From Pseudoalteromonas shioyasakiensis (GTDB lineage: Bacteria > Pseudomonadota > Gammaproteobacteria > Enterobacterales > Alteromonadaceae), in assembly GCF_024518675.1 (NCBI RefSeq), contig NZ_JANIGL010000003.1, positions 496,001 to 560,000 of the forward strand: a DNA stretch of 64,000 nucleotides. The letters are read 5' to 3'. Positions 45,169 through 54,200 of this stretch are shown here, in pieces. Position numbers and translations under genes: made by a program. The notes under the pieces are model-generated. The model was not told where the DNA came from and made no database searches. It saw only the letters and a program-made list of their open reading frames with translations. How positions within the stretch are numbered: position 1 is the first letter of the stretch; the number at the start of each line of letters is the position of its first letter.

Positions 45169-45192
45169 AGTACTCACTATCATAAACTTATA

Positions 45193-45219
45193 AACCACCT
45201 GAGCTAGGTGGTTTTTATT
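45193..45219 (+). terminator. Intrinsic terminator after the transporter gene
   Basis: Stem AACCACCT/AGGTGGTT with a 5-nt loop (GAGCT), followed by TTTATTTTT. It lies 45 bp past the stop, beyond the heptanucleotide repeat. Confidence 0.88.
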
Positions 45220-45274
45220 TTTAAATCAAAACGGCACGGTTTTCACACTAACTTTACCCTCGCTAACTTTACTC

Positions 45275-45553
45275 TTAAGTTCTATAAAGTACTTTCACTA
45301 TATGCCAACCAAATTTAGTTTTAACTAAATGTGGCTCGAGTATTTCACTATTAAACGCCACTTTATCAAACTGTGGCACCATTTTACCGCGTTTAAATTC
45401 GCCTAAATCACCGCCTTTTTTACCTGACGGGCAAGTAGAGTGCTTTTTAGCGAGTACTTGAAACTTCGCGCCTTTTTTCAGCTGCTTGATGATGTCTTCG
45501 GCAAGCTCTTTGTGCTTAACCAAAATATGTAATGCGTGGGCGGTGCTGGCCAT
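45275..45553 (-). CDS. ppiC: Parvulin-type peptidyl-prolyl isomerase
   Basis: 92 aa, the length of E. coli PpiC. Parvulin motifs are in order: [52 protein letters not shown] and [13 protein letters not shown] (split for length). It catalyses cis-trans isomerisation of prolyl bonds in the cytoplasm. No signal peptide. Convergent with the transporter gene, separated by a terminator. Confidence 0.95.
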   Translation of the reverse strand: MASTAHALHILVKHKELAEDIIKQLKKGAKFQVLAKKHSTCPSGKKGGDLGEFKRGKMVPQFDKVAFNSEILEPHLVKTKFGWHIVKVLYRT

Positions 45554-45615
45554 GATCTATCTCTACTATATTAAACTGCTGCAATTTTACCATAACCTGT
45601 CTTTAAAGGTCATTA

Positions 45616-46530
45616 TCACTGACCATAATAACCAATTAAACGAATGGCTAGGCCAACTTCATCACGGTAATTTAGCTCTTCGCGGTACTCTAAAAAAGGC
45701 TCCACCTCAAAAAATAGCCAACTATATTGTGCTTGTTGTCGGTACCGATACGAAAGTGTGTAATTGGTGAAATCATCAAAACTGTTATGAACATTAACAC
45801 CAAAAACCATCGCCCTTTGAGTATCTGGTATATAGCTTAAATATACCCCTGAACGAAACTCACTATCTAATTCGTCGGCAATTTCACGATAATTGGCCGA
45901 AACATTCACAGAATAGAAATCATTAAATTTAGTATCGCTTGAAAGCTTAATAAAATAACCAAAACCATCTGAGAAATAATACTCTGCGCCCACGGAGGCT
46001 GCATATTGAGTGTTATTGAACTCTTTTTTCCAACTAACAGCACTGCGCCCATACAACTGGCTGCGCGATACACCGATGCGATTTTCAAACTCTACATTAG
46101 CCGTTCGCTCAACCAAAAACTGTAGTGCCGCATTTACTTTTTCATCCTCTTGATTAAGAGATGAATTTGTTTCAAAAGGTAGCCGGCTAAATTCATCGGC
46201 GTCATTGTCGATGATTAAATTAATTCGATTTTCCCAACTGGGCAAGCTTAACGATACTTTAAAGCGTGTTTCTATGTCAGCAAAATCCGCACTGCGTGGT
46301 GCCCACCCTAAACGTAAATAGCCTTTAGCATGTGCCTGATTCTGGTTGATGTCATCAGCTAATAGATCGTCTAGCCATTGTGCTGTATTTTGCATTCGCA
46401 AGTTAAGTTTATCACGAACATCAACCACCATAGTTGAGTCATTACTTTCGCTGTTGGCCGCAGAGACATTGAAACTAATAATCAAAAAATACAGTATATT
46501 AAATTTGAGCAAATAATCTACCAACAACAT
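45616..46530 (-). CDS. Predicted outer-membrane beta-barrel protein, unknown function
   Basis: 304 aa. A signal peptide (MLLVDYLLKFNILYFLIISFNVSA) is followed by a short helical N-terminal part and a run of alternating strands with aromatic girdles (GYLRLGWAPRS, FENRIGVSRSQLYGRSAV, YAASVGAEYYFSDGFGYFI, GVYLSYIPDTQRAMVFGVNV) ending in a polar tail, LAIRLIGYYGQ. The pattern suggests an outer-membrane barrel of about 12 strands. I recognise no family. It stands between the parvulin and the iron operon, divergent from the latter. Confidence 0.65.
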   Translation of the reverse strand: MLLVDYLLKFNILYFLIISFNVSAANSESNDSTMVVDVRDKLNLRMQNTAQWLDDLLADDINQNQAHAKGYLRLGWAPRSADFADIETRFKVSLSLPSWENRINLIIDNDADEFSRLPFETNSSLNQEDEKVNAALQFLVERTANVEFENRIGVSRSQLYGRSAVSWKKEFNNTQYAASVGAEYYFSDGFGYFIKLSSDTKFNDFYSVNVSANYREIADELDSEFRSGVYLSYIPDTQRAMVFGVNVHNSFDDFTNYTLSYRYRQQAQYSWLFFEVEPFLEYREELNYRDEVGLAIRLIGYYGQ

Positions 46531-46786
46531 GCCTTTTAAAGTAATGATAACTAAGTGAGATCATACCCATAGCTAGGCTGCACGCAATATATAATTTACC
46601 TAAACTCGAAAAACTTAATGATATGTATACTTCATTATTTTCGAACAAGATTCAATCAAGTAACAACTTAAACAAAAACAATAGACCAAAAAAGCACATT
46701 ATCCACAGATAACACTTTATAAATATAGAAAAAATGACAGATTAAGAGTAAATTTAAGTATATTGATTTTGACCATTATTACGGAT

Positions 46787-46805
46787 ATGATAATGGCTAT
46801 CATTT
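46787..46805 (+). promoter_or_regulatory. Fur box upstream of the iron ABC operon
   Basis: TATGATAATGGCTATCATT resembles the Fur consensus GATAATGATAATCATTATC, with inverted arms ATGATA and TATCAT. It lies 27 bp before the first gene's ATG (46832), the usual place for iron-dependent repression. Confidence 0.65.
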
Positions 46806-46831
46806 ACAATTACCATTTCGGATCCTCTGTT

Positions 46832-47644
46832 ATGAATTCACTATTTAAATCAGCTACAACGTTAGGTGTAAGCCTTCTTTTGGTGTCAACGTTTGTTGCA
46901 CAACCTGTGCTTGCTAATGGCCCAATTGGCGAGCATGTAAATCACTTACAAGCAAATATTAAAGATTACTCTGAAGAAGTTGAATGGATGATCGGTAAAG
47001 TCGACACCATGGTAAGCGATTACGAAAGCAAAGGTGCAAAAGCAGTTAATAGCGATGACCTGATTGAATACTGGGAATCTGTAAAGTTCCACAGCGCAAT
47101 TGAGACCAATTACGTTCCAGTTTACGCATCAATTTGGCAAGGTATTTATGGCGTAAAAATGGCCATAGATAACAAAGAACCAGCCAGTGAAGCTCGTAAA
47201 CAACAAGCAGCAATGGATTCTGCATTGTGGCAAGGCCTTGGTGCTGTTAAACTTGCAGCACAGTTTCAGCAAAAAGGGTTGTTAGATAATATTGCAACAA
47301 CCGCAACTGAAGGCATGACACAAAGTGCCACCATTGATGAAATTAAACATAAACTTGATCGCGTTGTAGCAAAGTATGCTGAACGTTTAAGCGATGAAGC
47401 AACAAGCATTGTTCATGATACTTACCTACATTTATTTGAAGGTGTTGAAGGAACACTCATCGCTAAAGACGCGAAACTAGTTGAAGTACTCGAAAAAGAT
47501 TTTAACGTAACGTTGCCAAAAGCAATCTCAGATAACAAAAGCGTAGACCAAGTACGAGACGTAATCGTTGACATGCAAACTAAACTAGACCGCGCCAAAG
47601 TTTTACTTGAAGAAGCAGAAAAAGCACGTAAGGATGTATTTTAA
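46832..47644 (+). CDS. Periplasmic helical protein leading the iron ABC operon, uncharacterised
   Basis: 270 aa from ATG 46832; a TTG-started longer frame from 46763 passes through the Fur box. A signal peptide (...VSTFVAQPVLA) is followed by an all-helical protein rich in Glu, Asp, His and Trp (EEVEWMIGKVDTM, DDLIEYWESVKFHSAIETNY, VHDTYLHLFEGVEGTL). The YWESVKFHSAIE segment with several potential metal ligands recalls periplasmic iron-handling helical bundles, but I know no matching family. It abuts the iron-binding protein gene with no gap. A chaperone or co-receptor for iron uptake is an inference from the operon. Confidence 0.75.
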   Translation: MNSLFKSATTLGVSLLLVSTFVAQPVLANGPIGEHVNHLQANIKDYSEEVEWMIGKVDTMVSDYESKGAKAVNSDDLIEYWESVKFHSAIETNYVPVYASIWQGIYGVKMAIDNKEPASEARKQQAAMDSALWQGLGAVKLAAQFQQKGLLDNIATTATEGMTQSATIDEIKHKLDRVVAKYAERLSDEATSIVHDTYLHLFEGVEGTLIAKDAKLVEVLEKDFNVTLPKAISDNKSVDQVRDVIVDMQTKLDRAKVLLEEAEKARKDVF

Positions 47645-48685
47645 GTGAAGCGTAGGACCTTTATACAAGGCCTAGCTGCGTTAGGGGCAATTGGTTCATT
47701 ACCATTGCCTCTTTCTCACGCACTAGCTGCCAGCATAGCAAACCCTGTATCAGTCGATGATTTACCTAAGCTGAAAGGTCAACTGACCTTATATTTAGGC
47801 CGTGGTGAAGGCGGTTTGTACGAAAATGTGCTGCAAGCAATTGAAAACAAAAACCCAGATTTCAAATTAAATATTCGCCGCGGGCCAACAGCGGCGCTTG
47901 CAAATACAATTGTTGCTGAAGCAAAAGCTGGGGTGCGCAGAGCTGACTTATTTTGGGCTGTGGACTCAGGTGCGATTGGCTTAGTGTCGGATGCAGGTTT
48001 AGCACAACCACTGCCAAGCGATCTAGCAACGCAATTGCAACCGCAATTTCGTTATAAAGATTGGGCACCAGTAACAGGGCGTATACGTACACTTCCTTAC
48101 AACACCTCTCGTTTAACTAAAGAGCAAATTCCTAACAGCATCATGGAAATTGCTGACAGCGACTTAAGTATTGGTTGGGCACCTGCATACGCTTCGTTTC
48201 AGTCTTTTGTAACAGCGATGCGTATACTTGAAGGTGACGATAAAACCGCCAAGTGGCTGAAAAAAGTCAAAAAACGTGCAAAAACCTACGCTGGTGAACT
48301 AGGTGTAGTGATGGCTGTTGAGCGCGGCGAAGTAGATATTGGTTTTGCAAACCACTACTACACCCTACGATTAAAATCAGGTAAACCGGATGCTAAGCTT
48401 GATCTTGCATTTACTGAGCAAGATGCAGGTTGTTTAGTCAACGCTTCGGGTATTCTAGCGTTAAGCGAAGATCCGTTGGCAACCAATTTTATGCGTTACT
48501 TATTAAGCAGTGAAGTACAGGCTTACTTAGCCCGTGAAGCATATGAAATACCGCTCGTTAATGGGGTAGAACAACCAAAAGGCCTGCCTTCTTTAGCAAG
48601 TGTTTCTCCTCCTAAAATTGACCTTACTCAGTTAGCTGATTTGCGGCCAACCATAGACTTGATGCGTAATAGCGGCGTATTGTAA
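47645..48685 (+). CDS. Iron(III) ABC transporter substrate-binding protein, Tat-type signal
   Basis: 346 aa starting with GTG directly after the previous stop. The N-terminus MKRRTFIQGLAALGAIGSLP has the twin-arginine motif R-R-T-F-I, so it is probably exported folded by Tat. The mature part is a periplasmic binding fold of the iron(III)/thiamine group (QLTLYLGRGEGGLYENVLQAIE, RADLFWAVDSGAIG, GELGVVMAVERGEVDIGFANHYYTLRL). The stop overlaps the permease start (TAATG). Confidence 0.88.
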   Translation: MKRRTFIQGLAALGAIGSLPLPLSHALAASIANPVSVDDLPKLKGQLTLYLGRGEGGLYENVLQAIENKNPDFKLNIRRGPTAALANTIVAEAKAGVRRADLFWAVDSGAIGLVSDAGLAQPLPSDLATQLQPQFRYKDWAPVTGRIRTLPYNTSRLTKEQIPNSIMEIADSDLSIGWAPAYASFQSFVTAMRILEGDDKTAKWLKKVKKRAKTYAGELGVVMAVERGEVDIGFANHYYTLRLKSGKPDAKLDLAFTEQDAGCLVNASGILALSEDPLATNFMRYLLSSEVQAYLAREAYEIPLVNGVEQPKGLPSLASVSPPKIDLTQLADLRPTIDLMRNSGVL

Positions 48686-50184
48686 TGCGATTACCTGCTT
48701 CTTACCCAATGGCGCTGCTTGCAGCGCTTATTACCTTGACCCCTATTTTTATTTTAATTACGCTGGCAGCTGATGCCAGCTCTTTTTTTGATAACCATAA
48801 CTTAAAAATTCTCGGCAACACCCTCTCCCTCATGGTGCTTACCGTCATTGGATCTATTTTAATTGGCGTGCCATTAGCTTTTATTAGCGCTTATGTGCAT
48901 TTACCCTTTAAAAAGTTTTGGTTGGTTTTCTTTGCAGCTCCCTTGGCAATCCCCAGTTATATTGGTGCATTTACCCTTTATGCGGCTTTTGGCTCCGGTG
49001 GCGAGCTACATAATCTACTCGGTATAGAACTTCCCGCAATGGATGGTCTTAGTGGCGCCGCCATTGTCATGACCCTATATACTTTTCCATTTGTGATGAT
49101 GACCACTCGCTCGTCATTATTAAGCCTTGATGCTAGCATGGTCAATGCAGCCCGAACTTTGGGTATGTCGATGACCCAAAGTGTGTTTAAAGTTATTCTT
49201 CCGCGCGTAGTAAATGGTATTGCCGCAGGCTCGTTACTGGTAGCGCTTTATACCTTGTCTGACTTTGGTACTCCTGCAATGATGCGCCTTGATACATTTA
49301 CGCGGGTTATTTACGTTGAATATAATGCCTTTGCTCTGAGTCGTGCGGCTATGTTGTCTTTACAACTGATGGTAATTGTAGGCTTTTTACTATTAATAGA
49401 GTCACAAATTAAAACCGCCAGTGAACGCCATGGTAGATCACTCATCTTATTCCCTAAAAAGTGGCAACTTGCTGCTATGTTTGCCACATTTGCCCCTGTG
49501 TTACTGTTAGCAATTGGCTTACCTTTAGCGATATTTTCATTGTGGTTGGCCCGTGATGGGTTCAGCTCTTTTGATTTTAGTATTGCCTGGAACTCAGCGT
49601 ATGCTTCTGCTATTGCTGCCATTGTCGCCGTCATTGTGGCTATCCCTGTTGCTCATGCAGCGCTTAGTGGAAAAACCGGGCGCATTATGGAACGCGTAAC
49701 TTATTTTGGTTTTGGTATCCCAGGTATCGTTATGGGCACAGCTTTGGTTTACGGTGGTCTGCAACTGCCCTTTTTATATCAAACATTAGGGCTTTTAATT
49801 ATTGCCTATATGTTACGTTTTTTACCTTTAGCGGTCGGCTCAGTGCGAACCAGCACAGAGCACCTCGATCCTAGTTTGGTTAAATCTGCTCGTGTACTAG
49901 GTGCAAGCCCTCGCGAAGCCTTTACACGAATTACCTTACCACTGACTATGCGCGGTATTATCGCCGGCGCCGCACTGGTATTTTTAGAATCAATGCGTGA
50001 ATTAGAAGCCACACTATTGCTTGGCCCAACAGGTTTTGAAACACTCTCTACTTATTTGTGGCGTGTTTATGAAGCCGGTTATTTTGGCCGAGCAGCTATT
50101 CCTGGCTTATTGTTAGTAGTGATTTCTGCTTGCGGGTTAGCTATTATGATGTCTGGCGAAAAACGTAACCATCTCGAACACTGA
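48685..50184 (+). CDS. Iron(III) ABC transporter permease (FbpB-type, fused double domain)
   Basis: 499 aa with about 12 membrane segments in two homologous halves, as in FbpB. Each half has the EAA loop for contact with the ATPase: ARTLGMSMTQSVFKVILPRV (about residues 157-176) and SARVLGASPREAFTRITLPL. It moves iron across the inner membrane with the neighbouring binding protein and ATPase. Confidence 0.92.
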   Translation: MRLPASYPMALLAALITLTPIFILITLAADASSFFDNHNLKILGNTLSLMVLTVIGSILIGVPLAFISAYVHLPFKKFWLVFFAAPLAIPSYIGAFTLYAAFGSGGELHNLLGIELPAMDGLSGAAIVMTLYTFPFVMMTTRSSLLSLDASMVNAARTLGMSMTQSVFKVILPRVVNGIAAGSLLVALYTLSDFGTPAMMRLDTFTRVIYVEYNAFALSRAAMLSLQLMVIVGFLLLIESQIKTASERHGRSLILFPKKWQLAAMFATFAPVLLLAIGLPLAIFSLWLARDGFSSFDFSIAWNSAYASAIAAIVAVIVAIPVAHAALSGKTGRIMERVTYFGFGIPGIVMGTALVYGGLQLPFLYQTLGLLIIAYMLRFLPLAVGSVRTSTEHLDPSLVKSARVLGASPREAFTRITLPLTMRGIIAGAALVFLESMRELEATLLLGPTGFETLSTYLWRVYEAGYFGRAAIPGLLLVVISACGLAIMMSGEKRNHLEH

Positions 50185-50198
50185 GGATTAATAAACAC

Positions 50199-51215
50199 AT
50201 GCTATCTGTAAGCCAGTTGTCTATAGATTATGGCACCAACCGTGTAGTGAGCGATCTAAACTTGTCGCTTGAAAAAAGCGAAATCCTCATGCTTGTTGGC
50301 CCCACAGGCTGCGGAAAAAGTACTATTTTGCAAGCACTCGCCGGACTAATCCCTATTAGCGAGGGAGAGATCCAGCTCGCTAAATGGAAAGCGACCCCAA
50401 AACTCACGGTTCCACCAGAAAAGCGTAGTGTCGGTATGGTGTTTCAAGATTTTGCCTTGTTTCCTCATTTAACCGTGGTGCAAAATATCTGCTTTAGGCT
50501 GAAAGATACTGCTATTGCCGATCATTGGATAAAACTACTTGGCCTAGATGACTTTCGTGATAAAAAGCCTGCAACCCTTTCTGGAGGGCAAAAACAACGG
50601 GTAGCTCTTGCTCGTACACTCGCGCACCAACCTGATTTTGTTTTACTTGATGAGCCACTTTCTAACCTTGATGCTGCATTAAAAGACATGCTGCGTTGGG
50701 ATATTCGCAATGCACTTAAAGAAGCGGGAGTGCCTGCTATTTGGGTCACTCACGATCAAGAAGAAGCCTTATCTGTGGGTGACCGAGTCGGTATTTTACA
50801 AGCAGGTAAAATTCAACAGCTCGATACGCCTGAGCGCTGCTTTAGTATGCCAAATAACCGTTTCGTTGCTCGCTTTTTAGGTGAAGCCAGTTTTATAAGT
50901 GGTCAGTTTGATCAAGGCATCGCAAATACAGATATTGGTCATGTTCCTGCATATGGCGTAGATTGTGAACAGGGCGATGTCGACGTACTATTACGTCCGG
51001 ACGATGTTGTTTTAGTACAGGGTGATACAGGCAATAATGGTGTTGTGGTGTGGGTACGTTTTGAAGGCGGGAGTCGTTTATGCGCCGTTGAACTCGCCTG
51101 TAAAACACTGGTTACCAGCAGAGTCAGCCACGAAGTCGTGGTAAGCCCTGGCGATAAAGTACATGTCTCTTTGAGTACCTCTCACCCGTTAGCCGTTTAT
51201 AAACGAGCAAATTAA
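50199..51215 (+). CDS. Iron(III) ABC transporter ATP-binding protein (FbpC-type)
   Basis: 338 aa. Walker A GPTGCGKST, Q-loop GMVFQDFALFPHL, signature LSGGQKQRVALARTLA, Walker B VLLDEPLSNLD and the switch His in WVTHDQEEAL are all present. A C-terminal TOBE-like domain of about 110 residues (VLLRPDDVVLVQGD) matches the FbpC/MalK group. Fourth gene of the Fur-box operon; a hairpin follows. Confidence 0.94.
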   Translation: MLSVSQLSIDYGTNRVVSDLNLSLEKSEILMLVGPTGCGKSTILQALAGLIPISEGEIQLAKWKATPKLTVPPEKRSVGMVFQDFALFPHLTVVQNICFRLKDTAIADHWIKLLGLDDFRDKKPATLSGGQKQRVALARTLAHQPDFVLLDEPLSNLDAALKDMLRWDIRNALKEAGVPAIWVTHDQEEALSVGDRVGILQAGKIQQLDTPERCFSMPNNRFVARFLGEASFISGQFDQGIANTDIGHVPAYGVDCEQGDVDVLLRPDDVVLVQGDTGNNGVVVWVRFEGGSRLCAVELACKTLVTSRVSHEVVVSPGDKVHVSLSTSHPLAVYKRAN

Positions 51216-51221
51216 TTTACA

Positions 51222-51246
51222 ACAAAGCCCATGTTATGGGCTTTGT
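51222..51246 (+). terminator. Terminator-like hairpin after the iron ABC operon
   Basis: An 11-bp perfect stem (ACAAAGCCCAT and its complement) with loop GTT begins 6 bp past the stop. No clean T-run follows, so it may rely on another mechanism or mainly protect the 3' end. Confidence 0.6.
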
Positions 51247-51293
51247 GTTAGTTTAAATGATTCAGCCTTTAATAACCAAAAGGCATGGGTAAA

Positions 51294-52820
51294 TTATTGC
51301 TTTATGAATCGTTTAAGTTCATCTATCGACATTGATCTAGCGTACATCCAACCTTGACCATAATTGACTCCAGCATCTTTAAGAATTGATTCTTGTTCAG
51401 CTGTTTCAATGCCCTCAGCAATGCATATGTAATTAAACTTTTTAACTAATGCCATAATATTTGGGATCAACGAAGCTTTAAGACCCTCGGTTGTTATGTC
51501 TTGAACAAAGGTTCGATCAATTTTAAGCTGACTAAAATTTAAATGGTTCAAATTTGCAAGATTAGAATAACCCGTACCGAAGTCATCAATTGATAACACA
51601 AATCCAGCATCAACCAAACTTTTCAGTTCACTTTGGGCAGTTTTAGAGTCCAGATATTCATCTTCTGTGATCTCTAAACAAATGGTAAACCTAGATGTTA
51701 AAAGCCCTGTGATATCTAGTAATTTTGATACATTGGCACACTTAACATCGTGAGGAAATATATTAAAAGAAACCTTAAAGCCATCAGCCAATTCCTGCTC
51801 TGCATCGAGTTCCTCGATAGCCGTTTTGATCATTGTCGATGTAAAATCCCATGTTTGCTGATATTGACGTAATAAGGGAATAAAAACATCCGGAGGTATA
51901 GCTCCCTGTTTATCTTTAAACCGTGCCAATACTTCGCAACCTATTACTTGCTGGCTGTGTAGTTCTATGATCGGCTGGTATTCCCAATAAAAAGATCCTT
52001 TACTTAACCCTTTACGCACTCTGCGCCCGATTGAACGTTTAGCCGCCATATAGTAATTGACCACCAGCCCCGTGGAGAGTGCAAGTGATACACATAAAGT
52101 AAGTGCGATAATAAATAAAGTTTTATTATTAAATATGAAGTCGCCCCAAGGGTAATTAATAGCCACACAATAACGACGATTAATGAGGCTGCAGGTCACT
52201 AAGCTCTCATAAGGTAATCGGGTGCCTAGAGCTCGTTGATAGGTGCCTTGATGACCAGCAAGGTGATTCGTGGTGCTATTTGTATTTTTATAAAACACTT
52301 GCCAAAAGCTTGATTTAATCGATTCAGGTTGGATGGCGCTAGGCTGAATCACCATATTATAATTACCTTGTCGAACAAGGATGCCTTGCATGGGTCTGTT
52401 TGGAAAAAGTAATAAATTTAGAGAAGGCGCAAACTTTACACTAATACCTTCTGGCTGCACATAATCAGGTTGAATTTCACTTACCGGTGAGTCCAAGACG
52501 CCAGTGCCTGTTGTGCAAGTTAATTTATCCCTTTCTAAAAAGCCAATATCAATCGTATAGTTAGCATCAAATAATGCCCTACGCATAGCTAAAAGTGTTC
52601 TATCATCACACTGCGTATAGCCTAATAAATTCAATGGGGTAAGTAATTTGTCTCTCTCAGCTGACGCTGCGTCGATATGTTTAATAAGGTGTAAAGAATC
52701 AACTCGAATATCGTTGACTATTTTACTGCTGGTAACAATAGCTAAAATAACAATACCTAAACAAAAAATAATAATACCGGCAAACACAGCAAACAATGAC
52801 TTTTGTTGATACTTTTTCAT
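51294..52820 (-). CDS. EAL-domain phosphodiesterase with CSS-type periplasmic sensor
   Basis: 508 aa. A membrane segment (about 8-31), a periplasmic domain of about 200 residues with Cys pairs typical of the CSS-motif sensor (DRDKLTCT, LVTCSLINRRYC), a second membrane segment (about 233-256), then an EAL domain. Its motif is EVLAR instead of EALLR, keeping the catalytic Glu, and the metal-binding residues in SFNIFP, EITED, DDFGTGYSNLANL and EGIET are intact. It should hydrolyse cyclic di-GMP in response to a periplasmic redox or disulfide cue. Divergent from the LacI gene. Confidence 0.9.
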   Translation of the reverse strand: MKKYQQKSLFAVFAGIIIFCLGIVILAIVTSSKIVNDIRVDSLHLIKHIDAASAERDKLLTPLNLLGYTQCDDRTLLAMRRALFDANYTIDIGFLERDKLTCTTGTGVLDSPVSEIQPDYVQPEGISVKFAPSLNLLLFPNRPMQGILVRQGNYNMVIQPSAIQPESIKSSFWQVFYKNTNSTTNHLAGHQGTYQRALGTRLPYESLVTCSLINRRYCVAINYPWGDFIFNNKTLFIIALTLCVSLALSTGLVVNYYMAAKRSIGRRVRKGLSKGSFYWEYQPIIELHSQQVIGCEVLARFKDKQGAIPPDVFIPLLRQYQQTWDFTSTMIKTAIEELDAEQELADGFKVSFNIFPHDVKCANVSKLLDITGLLTSRFTICLEITEDEYLDSKTAQSELKSLVDAGFVLSIDDFGTGYSNLANLNHLNFSQLKIDRTFVQDITTEGLKASLIPNIMALVKKFNYICIAEGIETAEQESILKDAGVNYGQGWMYARSMSIDELKRFIKQ

Positions 52821-53151
52821 GATAAAAAAGAGAAACCTTATTGATATTATTATAGTTCTTTGCCGAGTTTAGATTACTATTACAATTTAATCCATCCTAG
52901 TGACGAACTTTTTATTGCGTTAATTCAAACACTTTAAGAACATTACAAATTGTTTACAATCAGTCCCATATCTGTACTCCCGCTCTATTAATAAGCTTTT
53001 CTTACTAGGTCATTTTATATATTTGCTAAAATATCGCTCTGTGTTGAAGATACTCCCTTAGTGAAAGCCATTTAGGTTCAATTAACACTTTGATTTAAAG
53101 TTAAATATGATAATTTACTTTTTACGAGCGGCAAATTGATTAAATACTTAC
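52821..53151. other. Intergenic region between EAL gene and lacI
   Basis: 331 bp, AT-rich, between two divergent genes. I see no copy of the TTAATCGATTAA operator, only a weak half-site (AATTGATTAAA, about 53134), and no RNA gene or terminator. Confidence 0.5.
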
Positions 53152-54183
53152 ATGACTAAAAAAAACCACTGGACACTAAAAAGCATCGCCAAAGAATTAG
53201 GTGTGTCAAATGCAACGGTATCAAATGCATTTAACCGACCTGATCAGCTCTCTAAAAGCCGTCGAGAGTCTATTTTGGCAGCGTGTAAAGAGCTTGGGTA
53301 TTTTGGTCCAAATAAAGCAGCACAATCACTTCGTCGCGGTAAATTTAATATTATTGCTCTAGTTTTACCTGACAGTGTTGAATACATGGTTTCTGATCCT
53401 GTCGCCAGTAGCTTTATGCGTGGAGTAGCATCTGTACTAGAAACACAAGGTAATAACCTGTTACTTTTTTCTGGCAATAACGATAATTTGAATAGCGTTG
53501 TCGACTTCGTAGATGGCTTTATTTGCTATGGCCGCCCACGAAATCCGCTATTAGTAGAGCAATTAAAAACAGTGCCAAAACATGTAGTGACTGTCGATTT
53601 TGATATTGATCGTAATGCATCCGTAAATATTAATAATGAACAAGCAAGCTATGAAGTAGCCAAACATGCACTTAAAAACAAAGAGGACCAAGTTGCTATT
53701 TTAGGACTGCGTTTACTTGATGAAAATGTACTGTGTCGTGTTTACGAACATCATGAATGCGAAGCGGGTCAATCAATCGCGCACCAACGCCTACGTGGTT
53801 ATCAAACCGCCCTTACAGAACTCGCTATTCCTATAGCTGAAGATAGAATTTGGAACATCCCCGAAAGCAGTGAGCGATTTGCCACGATTGCCGCAAAAGA
53901 AGCGCTATCGAGTATACCTCGACCCACTGTTTTACTATGTATGAGTGATTTAATAGCATTAGCAGCCATGCGAGAGGCCTTAAAACTCGGTTTAAACATA
54001 CCAGACGATATTAGGATTGTCGGCTTTGACGGTATTGATGAAGCCCAACGTTTTGTACCAACCTTGACCACTATCCACCAAAACAGTGAAGAAAAAGGTG
54101 CACTGGCTGCTAAACTATTTATCTCTAAAGAAGAGAAAAAAGCACTTATAAACTACCAATTACAATTAGGGCAAAGTGGCTAA
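53152..54183 (+). CDS. LacI family transcriptional regulator of sucrose use
   Basis: 343 aa. The N-terminal helix-turn-helix and hinge (TLKSIAKELGVSNATVSNAFNRPDQLSKSRRESILAACKELGYF, split) is typical, followed by a periplasmic-binding-like ligand domain (FNIIALVLPDSVEYMVSDPVASSFMRGV). It is convergent with sucrose phosphorylase (17 bp apart). Palindromes of LacI type centred on TTAATCGATTAA at 55692 and 57183 are the likely targets. The effector is presumably sucrose or a breakdown product. Confidence 0.88.
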   Translation: MTKKNHWTLKSIAKELGVSNATVSNAFNRPDQLSKSRRESILAACKELGYFGPNKAAQSLRRGKFNIIALVLPDSVEYMVSDPVASSFMRGVASVLETQGNNLLLFSGNNDNLNSVVDFVDGFICYGRPRNPLLVEQLKTVPKHVVTVDFDIDRNASVNINNEQASYEVAKHALKNKEDQVAILGLRLLDENVLCRVYEHHECEAGQSIAHQRLRGYQTALTELAIPIAEDRIWNIPESSERFATIAAKEALSSIPRPTVLLCMSDLIALAAMREALKLGLNIPDDIRIVGFDGIDEAQRFVPTLTTIHQNSEEKGALAAKLFISKEEKKALINYQLQLGQSG

Positions 54184-54200
54184 TAAGTGCTTTGAATAAA

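Noticed and set aside
46699-46707. TTATCCACA, a perfect DnaA-box sequence within TTATC-CACA-GATAA
   Set aside because: A single box in an AT-rich gap, with no cluster, no AT-rich unwinding element and no dnaA or dnaN nearby; expected by chance.
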